A stretch of 64,000 bases of DNA from Lawsonibacter celer (GCF_014281125.1 NZ_JACOEA010000001.1:310001-374000); one strand, 5' to 3'. Shown: positions 8,037-17,289, counted from the first letter of the stretch. Translations and numbers: made by a program. Notes: generated from the letters alone by a model not told the origin.

Positions 8037-8066
8037 AACATCACATGATATGGAGTGGAGGGAACC

Positions 8067-8771
8067 ATGAAGCTGGGAGAAAAGCGGCTCACGATTGTGA
8101 CTGGGCATTACGGCAGCGGAAAAACGGAGTTTTCAGTGAATCTGGCCTGTGCCCTTGGGCGTAGCGGAAGGCCCTGTGCGCTCTGTGATTTGGATATCGT
8201 AAACCCTTACTTCCGTGCCCGTGAGCGGGAGGGGGAGTTGGGAAAACATGGGGTGCGTCTGATCAGCTCCAGCCTTTTGGGGCCGGAAAATGACGTGCCG
8301 GCGCTGCCGGCGGAGCTCTTTGCCGTATTTCAGGACAAAACACGCTATGGCGTAATTGACCTGGGAGGCGATGAGGTGGGGGCCAGGGCGCTGGCGCGCT
8401 TTCGGGCGGAAATTGACCGGTCGGAGACAAAGGTGCTGTTTGTACTCAACGCCAACCGCCCGGAGACAGGGACGACGGAGCAGGCCGCGGCCTGTCTGGA
8501 GCAGATTTGTTCCGTGCTGGGCCTGGACGTTACGGGAATTGTAAATAATACGCATCTTTGCGGAGAAACCGCCCCAGAGGACGTCCTGCAAGGGGCGGTT
8601 CTGGCGGAGGAGATTGCGGCACGGACAGGAATCCCGGTTGCTTGCCATGTGGTACACCGGAAGCTGGTGAAGGAAATGAGCGGTCGGCTGAGCGGGGAAG
8701 TGTTCCCCATTCAAATTTATATGAGAAAGCCCTGGGAGGAGGAGGACAATGACGGCAAAAGTGAGCTTTGA
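8067..8771 (+). CDS. P-loop ATPase of the SIMIBI/MinD type, first gene of the oxidoreductase operon
   Basis: 234 residues from ATG 8067, chosen over GTG 8055 because GGAGGG lies just upstream. Walker A is GHYGSGKTEFSVNLACALG (residues 13-31), followed by the switch-like CDLDIVNPYFRARE, LGGDEVGARAL and FVLNANRPETG. The deviant P-loop and DxD motif resemble ParA/MinD/CooC-type ATPases. It overlaps the ferredoxin subunit by 23 nt, so it is co-translated with the oxidoreductase. Role unknown; cluster or cofactor insertion into the enzyme is plausible but unproven. Confidence 0.75.
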   Translation: MKLGEKRLTIVTGHYGSGKTEFSVNLACALGRSGRPCALCDLDIVNPYFRAREREGELGKHGVRLISSSLLGPENDVPALPAELFAVFQDKTRYGVIDLGGDEVGARALARFRAEIDRSETKVLFVLNANRPETGTTEQAAACLEQICSVLGLDVTGIVNNTHLCGETAPEDVLQGAVLAEEIAARTGIPVACHVVHRKLVKEMSGRLSGEVFPIQIYMRKPWEEEDNDGKSEL

Positions 8772-8961
8772 CCGGGAGGTGTGCAAGGGCTGCGGGCTCT
8801 GTACCCTGGTCTGCCCGAGGGGTATTGTGGTACTGGAACAAGGCGCAGTAAACAGCAAGGGATACCATGTGGCGGTGGTCAGCAGGCCGGAAGAATGTAT
8901 CGCCTGCGGGTGCTGCGCACGGATGTGTCCGGATTCCGCCATCACGGTGGAAAAGCAGTAA
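8749..8961 (+). CDS. 2-oxoacid:ferredoxin oxidoreductase, delta (ferredoxin-like) subunit
   Basis: 70-residue 2x[4Fe-4S] protein with CKGCGLCTLVCP (residues 11-22) and CIACGCCARMCP (49-60). It relays electrons from the TPP subunit to ferredoxin. It is followed 12 nt later by the alpha subunit, giving gene order delta-alpha-beta-gamma, standard for KOR/VOR enzymes of Clostridia. Confidence 0.92.
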   Translation: MTAKVSFDREVCKGCGLCTLVCPRGIVVLEQGAVNSKGYHVAVVSRPEECIACGCCARMCPDSAITVEKQ

Positions 8962-8973
8962 GGAGGGGAGAAC

Positions 8974-10044
8974 ATGGCGCAAAAGGAGCTTTGGAAGGGA
9001 AATGAAGCGGTGGCCCGCGCGGCTATCCTGGCGGGATGCCGGTACTTTTTTGGTTATCCCATCACACCACAGAATGAGATTCCCGAGTATATGGCGGCCC
9101 ATCTTCCCGAGGTGGGAGGCTGCTTCCTCCAGTCTGAGTCTGAGGTGGCGGCCATCAACATGGTCTATGGCGCGGCGGGAGCGGGTGCCAGGGTGATGAC
9201 CTCGTCATCCTCCCCCGGAATCAGCCTGAAGCAGGAGGGTATTACTTATCTGGTGGGCTCTGAGCTGCCGGCTGTGATTGTAAATGTCATGCGGGGCGGG
9301 CCCGGACTGGGGACCATCCAGCCTGCCCAAGGCGACTACTTCCAGGCGACCCGAGGCGGCGGCAACGGGGACTACCGCACCGTGGTGTTGGCCCCGAGCA
9401 CCGTGCAGGAGGCGGCGGATTTAACACAAGAGGCGTTCGATATCGCCGACCAATACCGAAATCCTGTTTTGCTCCTCATGGACGGTATGATAGGCCAGAT
9501 GATGGAGGGTATGGTCTGGCACGAGATTCCCAGGAGGGAGCTACCACCCAAGCGTTGGGCCACGACTGCGACGGAGGGGAAGCGGGGGAAAAATATCATA
9601 AACTCGTGGCGGAGCGACGGCACCGGGCTGGAGGTACATAATCTCCATTTGGCAGAGAAGTGGCGCGCCATGGAGGAAAACGAGGTCCGCTGGGAAGAGC
9701 GGGGAACCGAGGAGGCAGAGCTCATTTTCGTGGCCTACGGCACGACTGCGCGACTGGCAGCGGCCGCCATGAAGGAGCTGGAGAAGCAGGGGATCCGCTG
9801 TGGGCTCCTGCGCCCCATTTCCCTCTGGCCGTATCCGTCGACCCGGCTGTGCGCCCTGGCGGAGCGCACCTCGGTCCGGGCGGTGTTTACGGTGGAGTTG
9901 AGCCTGGGGCAGATGGTGGAGGACGTGCGCCTGGCCGTGGAAGGCGTCAAGCCGGTGGGATTTTTCGGCCGCGCAGGGGGCGTTATCCCGACGCCCCATG
10001 AGATTGCGGAGCAAGCCAGAGCCTTTCTGGAACAATGGAGGTGA
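8974..10044 (+). CDS. vorB: 2-oxoacid:ferredoxin oxidoreductase, alpha subunit (VorB-like)
   Basis: 356 residues, pyrimidine-binding half of a TPP enzyme. GYPITPQNEIPEYMA (residues 28-42) and SSSSPGISLKQEGITYL are typical of 3-methyl-2-oxobutanoate/2-oxoglutarate oxidoreductase alpha subunits. The enzyme decarboxylates a 2-oxoacid to acyl-CoA, reducing ferredoxin. AGGAGGGGAG precedes the ATG. Substrate (branched-chain oxoacid, 2-oxoglutarate or another) cannot be read from sequence. The adjacent FadR-type regulator and the pyruvate-generating island downstream suggest a catabolic use. Confidence 0.93.
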   Translation: MAQKELWKGNEAVARAAILAGCRYFFGYPITPQNEIPEYMAAHLPEVGGCFLQSESEVAAINMVYGAAGAGARVMTSSSSPGISLKQEGITYLVGSELPAVIVNVMRGGPGLGTIQPAQGDYFQATRGGGNGDYRTVVLAPSTVQEAADLTQEAFDIADQYRNPVLLLMDGMIGQMMEGMVWHEIPRRELPPKRWATTATEGKRGKNIINSWRSDGTGLEVHNLHLAEKWRAMEENEVRWEERGTEEAELIFVAYGTTARLAAAAMKELEKQGIRCGLLRPISLWPYPSTRLCALAERTSVRAVFTVELSLGQMVEDVRLAVEGVKPVGFFGRAGGVIPTPHEIAEQARAFLEQWR

Positions 10045-10049
10045 GCACA

Positions 10050-10805
10050 GTGGCAATCATCTATGCAAAATCAAAGGGCCTGACCGACAAGCCGATGCAC
10101 TACTGCCCGGGCTGTACCCATGGCCTGGTCCACAAGCTGGTGGCGGAGAGCCTGGTAGAGCTAGGGGAGCTGGAGAACGCCGTTGGGGTGGCTCCGGTGG
10201 GCTGTGCCGGCTATGCCTACGACTATTTCAACTGCGATATGCAGCAGGCCGCCCACGGCCGGGCGCCGGCCGTGGCCACCGGCATCAAGCGCGTTCTCCC
10301 GGACCGGACTGTATTCACCTATCAGGGGGACGGAGATCTGGCGGCCATCGGTACGGCGGAGATCGTCCACGCGGCAATGCGGGGCGAGAAAATCACGACG
10401 ATTTTTATTAACAATGCGATTTACGGCATGACAGGCGGTCAGATGGCGCCCACCACGATGGTGGGGCAGCGGGCGACCACCGCGCCGTGGGGGCGTGATC
10501 CGAGCCAATGCGGAAGCCCCATCCGCATGGCGGAGCTGCTGTCCACACTGGACGGCACCGCTTATGCCGAACGGGTGACCGTGGTGGATATCCCGCATCT
10601 GAACCGGGCCAAACGGGCCATTCAAAAAGCGCTTTTCCTTCAGAAGGAGAACGCGGGCTTCACCTTCGTGGAGGTGCTGTCCATTTGTCCCACCAACTGG
10701 GGGATGGACCCGGCAGGAGCGATTGACTGGCTGAAGGGAAACATGATTCCCTACTATCCCCTTGGCGTGGTGAAGGATTGCAGAAGGGAGGGGAATGTGG
10801 TATGA
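10050..10805 (+). CDS. 2-oxoacid:ferredoxin oxidoreductase, beta (TPP-binding) subunit
   Basis: 251 residues from GTG 10050. The upstream in-frame ATG at 10035 overlaps the GGAGGTGA ribosome site, so GTG 10050 is the likelier start. CPGCTHGLVHKL (about residues 18-29) and the TPP/Mg motif GDGDLAAIGTAEIVHAA ending in FINN (about 93-123) identify the thiamine-binding subunit. It starts 5 nt after the alpha stop and overlaps gamma by ATGA. Confidence 0.93.
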   Translation: MAIIYAKSKGLTDKPMHYCPGCTHGLVHKLVAESLVELGELENAVGVAPVGCAGYAYDYFNCDMQQAAHGRAPAVATGIKRVLPDRTVFTYQGDGDLAAIGTAEIVHAAMRGEKITTIFINNAIYGMTGGQMAPTTMVGQRATTAPWGRDPSQCGSPIRMAELLSTLDGTAYAERVTVVDIPHLNRAKRAIQKALFLQKENAGFTFVEVLSICPTNWGMDPAGAIDWLKGNMIPYYPLGVVKDCRREGNVV

Positions 10806-11332
10806 CCCATGAACTGCTTGTGGCCGGCTTCGGCGGGCAGGGCGTCATGGCGATTGGGAAGCTGATTGCGCAGGCCGCGGTAGTGCAGGGGATGAACGCC
10901 ACCTGGCTTCCCTCCTATGGGGCCGAGGTGCGCGGCGGTGTCGCCAACTGCTGCTGCGTCCTCTCAGAAGAGGAGGTTGTTACCCCTGTCGTGACTGAGC
11001 CCAATGAGCTGATTGTGATGAACGAGCTGTCCTTTTGCAAATATGTACCTATAGCGCCCCCTGATTCCATGGTTCTAGTAAACAGCTCCATTGTGTCCCG
11101 CCGGGTGGAGCGAAGGGGCAGAACCATTTATGTGCCCTGCAATGACGTGGCCAATGAACTGGGATATCCCAAAACCGCCAACATGGTGATGGTAGGCGCC
11201 TATGCCGCTGCTGCCGGATTTTTAGAGATGGATACGCTGCGAAACCTTTTGCGGGAGCTGTTTCACGGCCCCAAGGAGCGGCTGGCGGCTGTGAATGAGA
11301 AGGCGCTCCAGGCCGGTGCAGGCTGCGTGTAG
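10802..11332 (+). CDS. 2-oxoacid:ferredoxin oxidoreductase, gamma subunit
   Basis: 176 residues. GFGGQGVMAIGKLIAQAA (residues 8-25) and SYGAEVRGGVANCCCVLS (about 40-57) are the family signature of the catalytic gamma subunit. ATG 10802 is chosen because GGGAGGGG lies immediately upstream and the ATGA overlap couples it to beta. It ends the four-subunit operon. Confidence 0.93.
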   Translation: MTHELLVAGFGGQGVMAIGKLIAQAAVVQGMNATWLPSYGAEVRGGVANCCCVLSEEEVVTPVVTEPNELIVMNELSFCKYVPIAPPDSMVLVNSSIVSRRVERRGRTIYVPCNDVANELGYPKTANMVMVGAYAAAAGFLEMDTLRNLLRELFHGPKERLAAVNEKALQAGAGCV

Positions 11333-11409
11333 CACCGCTGCAGGACGGATATTTCCGCTTTCATGGAACCAATTGACTTTATCGTTTCGTACGAATTTGG
11401 AAAATAGCG

Positions 11410-11438
11410 TTGCAATCCGCTTCCGGGTTTGCTAGTAT
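11410..11438 (+). promoter_or_regulatory. Putative promoter of the IclR regulator
   Basis: TTGCAA (11410-11415), 17-nt spacer, TAGTAT (11433-11438), 44 nt before the ATG. Confidence 0.45.
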
Positions 11439-11482
11439 AAGAAAAAGAAAAGATTCTTTGTTTCCCCGGAAGGACGGATAAT

Positions 11483-12274
11483 ATGAAACGTTCCGGCAAT
11501 TTTAATCAAAAATATCTGAATCAGTCCATTGTTAAGGCGGCGGCGATTCTGGACCTGTTCACGTTCGAAAATTATGAGCTGGGAATCAGCACGATTGCAG
11601 CGCATCTGGAGATGCCTGTAAGCACGACCCACCGTATACTGACCACGCTGGAGAGCGTGGGCTATATCAGCCAGAACAGCGAGAACGGGAAATACCGCCT
11701 TGGGCTGAACTGCTTTATCCTCGGCAATAAGGTCCGGCTCTACAATGAGCTGGCCAATGTGGCGAAGCCGTACTTAACAGAGCTGTCTCAGCGGTATAAT
11801 GAAACGACCAACCTGTCTGTCAGCACGGGGACGGATAAAATTTTGTGTATTTCAAAAATCAATGCAAACCGCAGCTTTTTTGCCACCCCCAATGTGGGCG
11901 GCACGCGAAAAATACAGATCACAGCCTGCGGCAAGTGTATTTTGGCCTACCAGCCGCAGGCAGAACAGAGACATATCATTTCCCAGATCAAATTTGAGCG
12001 GTATACCCCCAATACTATTGTCACGGAGCAACAGCTGTGGGAGCAGCTGGAGGTCGTGCGCAGGGACGGCTACGCCATTGAGAACGAGGAGGGTGAAATG
12101 GGGCTTTTTTGCTGCGGCGCGCCCTTCTTTTCCAGCGGGCGGGACGTGTGTGCCGGGGCGGTAAGCATTTCCATGCCGGTGAACCGGGTTCCCGCTTCGC
12201 TGGACGTGCTCATCGCGGATGTAAAAAATACCGCGCGTCAGATTTCACGGGATTTGGGCTACAGCGAAATATAA
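11483..12274 (+). CDS. IclR-family transcriptional regulator
   Basis: 263 residues: N-terminal winged helix (about 14-75; LDLFTFENYELGISTIAAHL, STTHRILTTLESVGYI) and a C-terminal IclR effector domain (about 90-260; NLSVSTGTDKILCISKI, CGKCILAY). Family members control aromatic-acid, sugar-acid and glyoxylate catabolism; MhpR of E. coli, which controls mhp genes homologous to those downstream, belongs to this family. Gene order and the paired palindromes at 13242 and 13543 suggest it controls the divergent hydratase and aldehyde dehydrogenase genes. ATG 11483 is preceded by GGAAGGA. A strong terminator follows. Confidence 0.92.
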   Translation: MKRSGNFNQKYLNQSIVKAAAILDLFTFENYELGISTIAAHLEMPVSTTHRILTTLESVGYISQNSENGKYRLGLNCFILGNKVRLYNELANVAKPYLTELSQRYNETTNLSVSTGTDKILCISKINANRSFFATPNVGGTRKIQITACGKCILAYQPQAEQRHIISQIKFERYTPNTIVTEQQLWEQLEVVRRDGYAIENEEGEMGLFCCGAPFFSSGRDVCAGAVSISMPVNRVPASLDVLIADVKNTARQISRDLGYSEI

Positions 12275-12285
12275 TGCGGCAATTG

Positions 12286-12331
12286 AAAAAGTACGGCGCT
12301 TTATCTGTTCAGATAAAGCGCCGTACTTTTT
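12286..12331. terminator. Bidirectional terminator between IclR gene and hydratase gene
   Basis: 21-bp perfect stem (12286-12306 with 12311-12331), loop GTTC, with A-run and T-run at the two ends. It serves both convergent genes. Confidence 0.9.
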
Positions 12332-12354
12332 TGCAATTGATATGCCGGGCCTGC

Positions 12355-13149
12355 TCAGGCCTTCGCGCTGAGGGAGACATTGCCCAAAGGGCCAAAGCGG
12401 ACAAACACATGGTCGCCCGGCCGGAAGTCAAACACGGGCGTAAAGGCGCCGGAGAGAATCAGCTCACCGGCCTGGAGGGGGGTTCCGTACTGTTTCATTT
12501 TGTTAGCCAGCCAAACCACGGAGTTGACCGGATTGCTGGCCATGACGGCTGCGCCGCAGCCGGTAAACATCAGCTCGCCGTTCCGGAAGGAGGCCATCGG
12601 CACCATGGAGAGGTCGAGATCATTGATGGGGACCAGCTTGTTGCCGCCGGTTACGACCCGGGCATAGGAGGCGCTGTCGGAAATCGTATCCTGAATCTTG
12701 ATCCGCCAGTCCTGAATACGGCTGTCCACAATTTCCAGTGCGGGCATCACGCCGGCGGTGGCGTCAATCACATCCCAGGCAGTGATGTAGTCCTTATCCA
12801 GGGTCTTTTTGAGGACGAAAACAATCTCTGCCTCAATCCGGGGGCAGATCATCCTGCATATATCAATACACTCGCCGTCGTTGACAACACCAGCGCTGGT
12901 CATAACGCCGTAATCCGGCTCCTGAACGCCCACCTGGTCGCGGATTCCCTGGCTGGTCAGGCCGATTTTCTTGCCGATCACTGTTTCACCGCGTGCAGTT
13001 TTCAAATCAATGACTGCCTTTTGAATGGCATAGGCGTCGGGAATTGTGATGTCCGGGTAGCGGTCGGTCAGCGGGGGAATGGGGGTTGCGGTGTCCTCGG
13101 CCTGCAGCAGCTCGGACGCCAGCATCTGAACAAGCTTTTGATCCATCAT
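12355..13149 (-). CDS. 2-keto-4-pentenoate hydratase / 4-oxalocrotonate decarboxylase family protein
   Basis: 264 residues of the fumarylacetoacetase-fold family that includes MhpD/DmpE (hydration of 2-oxopent-4-enoate to 4-hydroxy-2-oxovalerate) and DmpH (decarboxylase). Visible motifs: GKKIGLTSQGIRDQVGVQEP (about 59-78), metal-site region CPRIEAEIVFVL (about 104-115), MPALEIVDSRIQDW (about 137-150). Start ATG 13149 follows GGAGG by nine bases. It is divergent from the aldehyde dehydrogenase-aldolase pair that would use its product. Hydratase and decarboxylase members are not distinguishable by eye; no ring-cleavage oxygenase is present, so the substrate does not come from aerobic aromatic degradation here. 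Confidence 0.85.
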   Translation of the reverse strand: MMDQKLVQMLASELLQAEDTATPIPPLTDRYPDITIPDAYAIQKAVIDLKTARGETVIGKKIGLTSQGIRDQVGVQEPDYGVMTSAGVVNDGECIDICRMICPRIEAEIVFVLKKTLDKDYITAWDVIDATAGVMPALEIVDSRIQDWRIKIQDTISDSASYARVVTGGNKLVPINDLDLSMVPMASFRNGELMFTGCGAAVMASNPVNSVVWLANKMKQYGTPLQAGELILSGAFTPVFDFRPGDHVFVRFGPLGNVSLSAKA

Positions 13150-13572
13150 GATAAAATTCCTCCATCTCACAGATTGTTCTCGACAACAGGGATTCGATGG
13201 TTTGATTCTATCTGATTTCAGACAGGATGTAAAGTCTATTTTTCTGATATACGGAAATATTATTTGAAATAAGGAAAAAGTGTTGATATTTTTTCAAAAG
13301 AGTGTTAGGTTATATAAAAAGAAAAGATGCACAATTTTTTTCGAAACATAAAAACTAAATCGTGCAATTTGGTAGATGAAAATAAAAAACAGCAAAAATA
13401 GAAAGCGAAAACTTAAAGTATTTTGGTGAAATAATCTATATTAAGACAGAGCAAAGTTCAAAAATCCTTTTGAGAACAAAATGGTTTTAAGCTGATATTG
13501 AGGCGGAAGACAGTCTTTTACGCCTTGATATATGGAATCTAATTCCGAATATCGGAAAAGGAGGAAACGCAA
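13150..13572. promoter_or_regulatory. AT-rich divergent regulatory region with paired palindromes
   Basis: 423 nt without a gene between the hydratase (minus) and the aldehyde dehydrogenase (plus), much more AT-rich than its flanks. TTCTGATATACGGAA (13242-13256) and TTCCGAATATCGGAA (13543-13557) share the pattern TTCYGA-centre-CGGAA and flank the two gene starts. Further short palindromes are TCTGATTTCAGA (13211-13222) and GGAATCTAATTCC (13534-13546). These are plausible IclR operators. A TTGATA-17-TAGGTT pair near 13280 is only a weak promoter candidate. Confidence 0.5.
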
Positions 13573-14469
13573 ATGGAGCAGAAGAAAATCAAGGTAGGCA
13601 TTCTGGGTCCTGGAAACATCGGTACTGACCTGATGTATAAGGTCATGCGTAGTCCGGTCCTGGAGATGTCAGTCATGCTGGGCGTGGTGGACTCGGAGGG
13701 AATCACGCGGGCCAAGAATCTGGGCTTTGCCACCTCGCTGGACGGCGTTCACTATTTGGAGGAGCACCCGGAGATGGCGGATATCGTTTTCGACGCCACT
13801 ACCGCGCGGGCGCACATTGAGACTGCCGCCCCTGTGCTGGATAAGCTGGGTAAGATCGCAATCGACCTGACACCCGCCGCTGTAGGGGAGATGGTCACCC
13901 CCATGGTGAACATGCAGGACTGCATTTCCAAGAAGCTGCGCAACGTCAACCTGATTACCTGCGGCGGCCAGGCCACGACGCCCATTGTGTGGGCGATCCA
14001 TAACGCCATGGACATCCACTATGCCGAGGTGGTCACCGCTGTGGCCAGCCAGAGCGCCGGAATCGGTACCCGCCGGAACATCGACGAGTATACCCGTACA
14101 ACGGCAAAGGCGCTGCGGGACATCGGCGGGGCGGAAACCGCCAAGGTGCTTACCGTATTTACGCCGGCTCTGCCCGAGCCCCCCATGCGCAACACTATCT
14201 ATTGTATTCCCAAGGATCCGGACAAGGTGGACCTTGAGGCGGTCCGGAAAGAGGTTTACGAGATGGTGGATCAGATTAAGACCTATGTCCCCGGATATGA
14301 GCTGGCGCTCCGTCCGGTCTACGACGCGGGCATCGTGACCACCACGGTTACGATTCAGGGCCAGGGCGACTTCCTGCCTCCCTATGCCGGCAACCTGGAT
14401 ATGGAGACCTCCTCGGCGGTCAAGGTCGGCGAACTCTATGCCGAAGCTATGCTGAAAGGAGCGTTCTGA
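13573..14469 (+). CDS. mhpF: Acetaldehyde dehydrogenase (acylating)
   Basis: 298 residues, MhpF/DmpF family, converting acetaldehyde, CoA and NAD+ to acetyl-CoA. Rossmann motif GILGPGNIGTDLMYK (residues 9-23), catalytic Cys in LITCGGQATTPIVWAI (about 127-142), NAD-proximal DATTARAHIETAAPVLDKLG. AAGGAGGAAACGCAA precedes the ATG. The aldolase starts 2 nt after its stop, as in meta-cleavage operons where the two proteins form a substrate-channelling complex. First gene of the plus-strand catabolic run. Confidence 0.95.
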   Translation: MEQKKIKVGILGPGNIGTDLMYKVMRSPVLEMSVMLGVVDSEGITRAKNLGFATSLDGVHYLEEHPEMADIVFDATTARAHIETAAPVLDKLGKIAIDLTPAAVGEMVTPMVNMQDCISKKLRNVNLITCGGQATTPIVWAIHNAMDIHYAEVVTAVASQSAGIGTRRNIDEYTRTTAKALRDIGGAETAKVLTVFTPALPEPPMRNTIYCIPKDPDKVDLEAVRKEVYEMVDQIKTYVPGYELALRPVYDAGIVTTTVTIQGQGDFLPPYAGNLDMETSSAVKVGELYAEAMLKGAF

Positions 14470-14471
14470 AA

Positions 14472-15503
14472 ATGAGCCAACTGAAATCTTCCATTCGTCT
14501 GATTGACACCACGCTGCGCGACGGCAGCCATGCGGTTTCCCACCAGTACAGCGCCCAGAACATCACGGATATCTGCGCGGGCCTGGAAAAGGGCGGCGTC
14601 TATGCCGCCGAGGTGGGCCATGGCGGCGGCATCGGCGGCTCCATCCTGGAGTACGGCTTTGCCAAGGAGACCGATAAAGTAATGCTCTCCTCCGCCCGCA
14701 AGGTATTAAAAAACACCAAGCTGGCCACACTGCTGGTGCCCGGACTTGGCACGATGGACGACCTGCGCATGGCGGTGGACGAGGGCCTGGATATCGTCCG
14801 CGTGGCGGTTCACTGCACGGAGGTGACTGCCGGCGAGCAGCACATCATGCTGGGCAAAAAGCTGGGCCTGGAGACCATCTGCTTCTTTATGATGTGCCAT
14901 ATGACGACGCCTGAGATCCTGGCTCAGCAGGCGAAGATGGCGCGTGAGTATGGCGCCGACGTGATTTATATGGCGGACTCCTCCGGCGCCATGACTCCTC
15001 AGCAGGTCCGTGATCGCATGCAGGCGGTTCAGGCCGTGGTGGACTGCCCGGTTGGCGTACATACGCACAACAACCTGGGCCTGGGCGTCGGCAACGCCAT
15101 TACCGCCGCGGAGTGCGGCGCGGCCTATCTGGACGGCACGCTGGAAGGGCAGGGTGCAGGCTGCGGCAACGGCAATATCCAGGCCATTACCGCCGTGCTG
15201 GACAAGATGGGAGTAAAGACCGGCGCCGACCTCTACGCCCTGATGGACGTGGCGGAGCAGTATGTCCGGCCGCTGATTCGGCACACCCTGGAGATTACCA
15301 ACGAGTCGGTTACACTGGGCTATAACGGTATTTACTCCAGCTTCTATCTCCACACTAAGGAAGCGGCTGAGCGCTATGGAATCCCCGCCCGTGAAATCTT
15401 CACCGAGCTGGGCAAGCGCAAGGTCATCGGCGGCCAAGAAGACCAGATCATTGATATCTGCTACCAGATCCTTGATGCCAGGAAAGCGGCTGAGGGCAAA
15501 TAA
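14472..15503 (+). CDS. mhpE: 4-hydroxy-2-oxovalerate aldolase
   Basis: 343 residues (family about 337-350). HMGL-like TIM barrel with [17 protein letters not shown] (about residues 12-28), metal ligands in [16 protein letters not shown] and a C-terminal communication domain. It cleaves 4-hydroxy-2-oxopentanoate to pyruvate and acetaldehyde, which is channelled to MhpF encoded immediately upstream. Presence with the dehydrogenase and hydratase makes the terminal meta-cleavage module, here joined to a sugar-acid-type dehydratase and GntP permease instead of oxygenases. Confidence 0.95.
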   Translation: MSQLKSSIRLIDTTLRDGSHAVSHQYSAQNITDICAGLEKGGVYAAEVGHGGGIGGSILEYGFAKETDKVMLSSARKVLKNTKLATLLVPGLGTMDDLRMAVDEGLDIVRVAVHCTEVTAGEQHIMLGKKLGLETICFFMMCHMTTPEILAQQAKMAREYGADVIYMADSSGAMTPQQVRDRMQAVQAVVDCPVGVHTHNNLGLGVGNAITAAECGAAYLDGTLEGQGAGCGNGNIQAITAVLDKMGVKTGADLYALMDVAEQYVRPLIRHTLEITNESVTLGYNGIYSSFYLHTKEAAERYGIPAREIFTELGKRKVIGGQEDQIIDICYQILDARKAAEGK

Positions 15504-15520
15504 GAACAAGGAGGAGAAGT

Positions 15521-17179
15521 ATGAGAAGTTCTCAGGTAAAAGATGGCGTGACGCGTGCCACACAGCGTTCCCTGCTCAAGGCGACCGGCCTTTCCAACGA
15601 GGACCTCAAAAAGCCGCTGGTTGGCGTGGTCAACTCCTTTAATGAGGTAAACCCCGGCCATGTGCACCTGCGCGAAATTGCCGAGTCCGTCAAGCTGGGA
15701 ATTGCCTCCAAGGGCGGCGTTGGCCTGGAATTCCCGGTTATCGCCCTGTGCGACGGGATCGCCATGGGACATTCCGGCATGCGCTATCCTCTGGCCAGTC
15801 GCGAGATCATCGCCGACTCCATTGAGGCGATGGCGGAGGGCCACCAGCTGGACGCTTTGGTGATGATCACAAACTGCGACAAAATCACGCCCGGCATGCT
15901 CATTGCCGCCGCGCGCCTGAACATTCCCAGCATCCTCATTGCCGGCGGGCCTATGTACGCAGGCAAGTTCCGCGATAACCGCACCGACGGCTCCCGCCTC
16001 TATGAGGCCGCGGGTCAGGTCTCGGTTGGCAGCATCACCCTGGAGGATCTGGACGAGATGGAGGACCAGGCCTCTCCTGGCTGCGGCGCCTGCGGCCTGC
16101 TGGGCACCGCCAACTCCATGAACTGCATGGCCGAGGCCCTGGGCATGGCTCTGCCCTGGAACTCCACCATTCCGGCTTATCTTGCCAAGCGCAAGGCGCT
16201 GGCCCGCAGAGCGGGTGAGACGGTCATGGACTTGATCGCCAACGACGTGAAGCCGCGTGACATCATGACCCGTCAGGCGTTTATCAATGCCGTCGCCGTG
16301 GACATGGCAATCGGCGGCTCCTCCAACACCATTCTGCACCTGTTGGCAATCGCAAAGGCGGCCAAGGTGGATTTGACGCTGGAGGACTTTGACGAGCTGT
16401 CCAAAAAGTCGAAAAAGCTCATTCAGATGCGTCCCGGCGGAGATATGTATATGGAGGACATGTACCGTGCCGGCGGCTTGGGCGCCATCATCAAGGAAAC
16501 CGCCAAGCTGGACTTTGTGGACCTGAACCTGCCCACCGTAACTGGCAAGACGCAGGCGGAGAATGTGGCCGGCTGCTCCATTAAGGATGAAAACGTCATC
16601 CACACCATGGAGAACGCCTTCTACAACGAGGGCGGCCTGGCCATCCTGCACGGCAACATCTGCAAGGAGGGCGCCGTGGTAAAGCAGGCCGCCGTCTCTC
16701 CCGAGATGCTGACCCATACCGGCCCCTGCAAGTGCTTCGACATGGAGGAGGACGCGGTGGACGCCATCCTGACCGGCAAGATCCTTCCGGGCGACGTGGT
16801 CATTGTGCGCTATGAGGGCCCCAAGGGCGGCCCGGGCATGCGGGAGATGCTCACCCCGACGGCCGCCATCTGCGGCGCGGGCCTGGACAAGACGGTGGCC
16901 CTCATCACGGACGGCCGCTTCTCCGGCGCTACCCGCGGCGCGGCAATCGGACATGTCTCTCCCGAGGCTGCCGAGGGCGGCGAAATCGCTCTGCTTCAGG
17001 ACGGCGATATCATTGAAATCGATATCCCCAAGCGCACCCTGAACGTAAAGCTTTCGGATGAGGAGCTGGCCAAGCGCAAAGCCGCCTGGGTGCCGCATCC
17101 CCCGAAGGTCACCGACGGTTATCTGGTCCGCTACTCCAAGCTCGTCCGCTCTGCCAGCTATGGCGCGGTGGTCGAATAA
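15521..17179 (+). CDS. ilvD: IlvD/Edd-family dehydratase
   Basis: 552 residues, dihydroxy-acid/6-phosphogluconate dehydratase family, Fe-S enzyme that dehydrates 2,3-dihydroxy acids to 2-oxo acids. Seen: [20 protein letters not shown] (about 36-55), NCDKITPGM (about 118-126) and [17 protein letters not shown] (about 187-203) with the cluster cysteines, and [20 protein letters not shown] near 466-485. It could be the valine/isoleucine enzyme, but no ilvC, ilvB or leu genes are nearby; its place between the aldolase and a GntP permease, 17 nt after the aldolase, suggests a catabolic sugar-acid dehydratase. Subfamily placement needs a tree. Confidence 0.9.
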   Translation: MRSSQVKDGVTRATQRSLLKATGLSNEDLKKPLVGVVNSFNEVNPGHVHLREIAESVKLGIASKGGVGLEFPVIALCDGIAMGHSGMRYPLASREIIADSIEAMAEGHQLDALVMITNCDKITPGMLIAAARLNIPSILIAGGPMYAGKFRDNRTDGSRLYEAAGQVSVGSITLEDLDEMEDQASPGCGACGLLGTANSMNCMAEALGMALPWNSTIPAYLAKRKALARRAGETVMDLIANDVKPRDIMTRQAFINAVAVDMAIGGSSNTILHLLAIAKAAKVDLTLEDFDELSKKSKKLIQMRPGGDMYMEDMYRAGGLGAIIKETAKLDFVDLNLPTVTGKTQAENVAGCSIKDENVIHTMENAFYNEGGLAILHGNICKEGAVVKQAAVSPEMLTHTGPCKCFDMEEDAVDAILTGKILPGDVVIVRYEGPKGGPGMREMLTPTAAICGAGLDKTVALITDGRFSGATRGAAIGHVSPEAAEGGEIALLQDGDIIEIDIPKRTLNVKLSDEELAKRKAAWVPHPPKVTDGYLVRYSKLVRSASYGAVVE

Positions 17180-17289
17180 TCGGCGCCAAACCCTGTAAGA
17201 ACCTCCAACTGGGCGCAGAGAAAAAGAGAAGGTCCTGTGTGTGAACCGGAAGTCGAGGACTTCTGAAATATTGAGAGGAGGCATTTATA

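Larger units (their letters stand above)
7954..8043. promoter_or_regulatory. Candidate GntR/FadR operators (repeated ATAACATCA)
   Basis: ATAACATCA occurs at 7954-7962, just after the regulator's own -10, and again at 8035-8043, overlapping the -10 region of the oxidoreductase operon. A related inverted copy, TGATGTATGATG, lies in the spacer at 8017-8028. Placement on both promoters suits autorepression plus operon repression. Motif calling was by eye. Confidence 0.4.

Noticed and set aside
15521..17179. Assigning IlvD confidently to branched-chain amino acid synthesis
   Set aside because: No ilv or leu genes nearby and operon position is catabolic; the family cannot be subdivided by eye.
15461..17284. 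607-codon minus-strand open frame opposite ilvD
   Set aside because: Shadow of the GC-rich, strongly conserved ilvD frame; no family motifs and no ribosome site.
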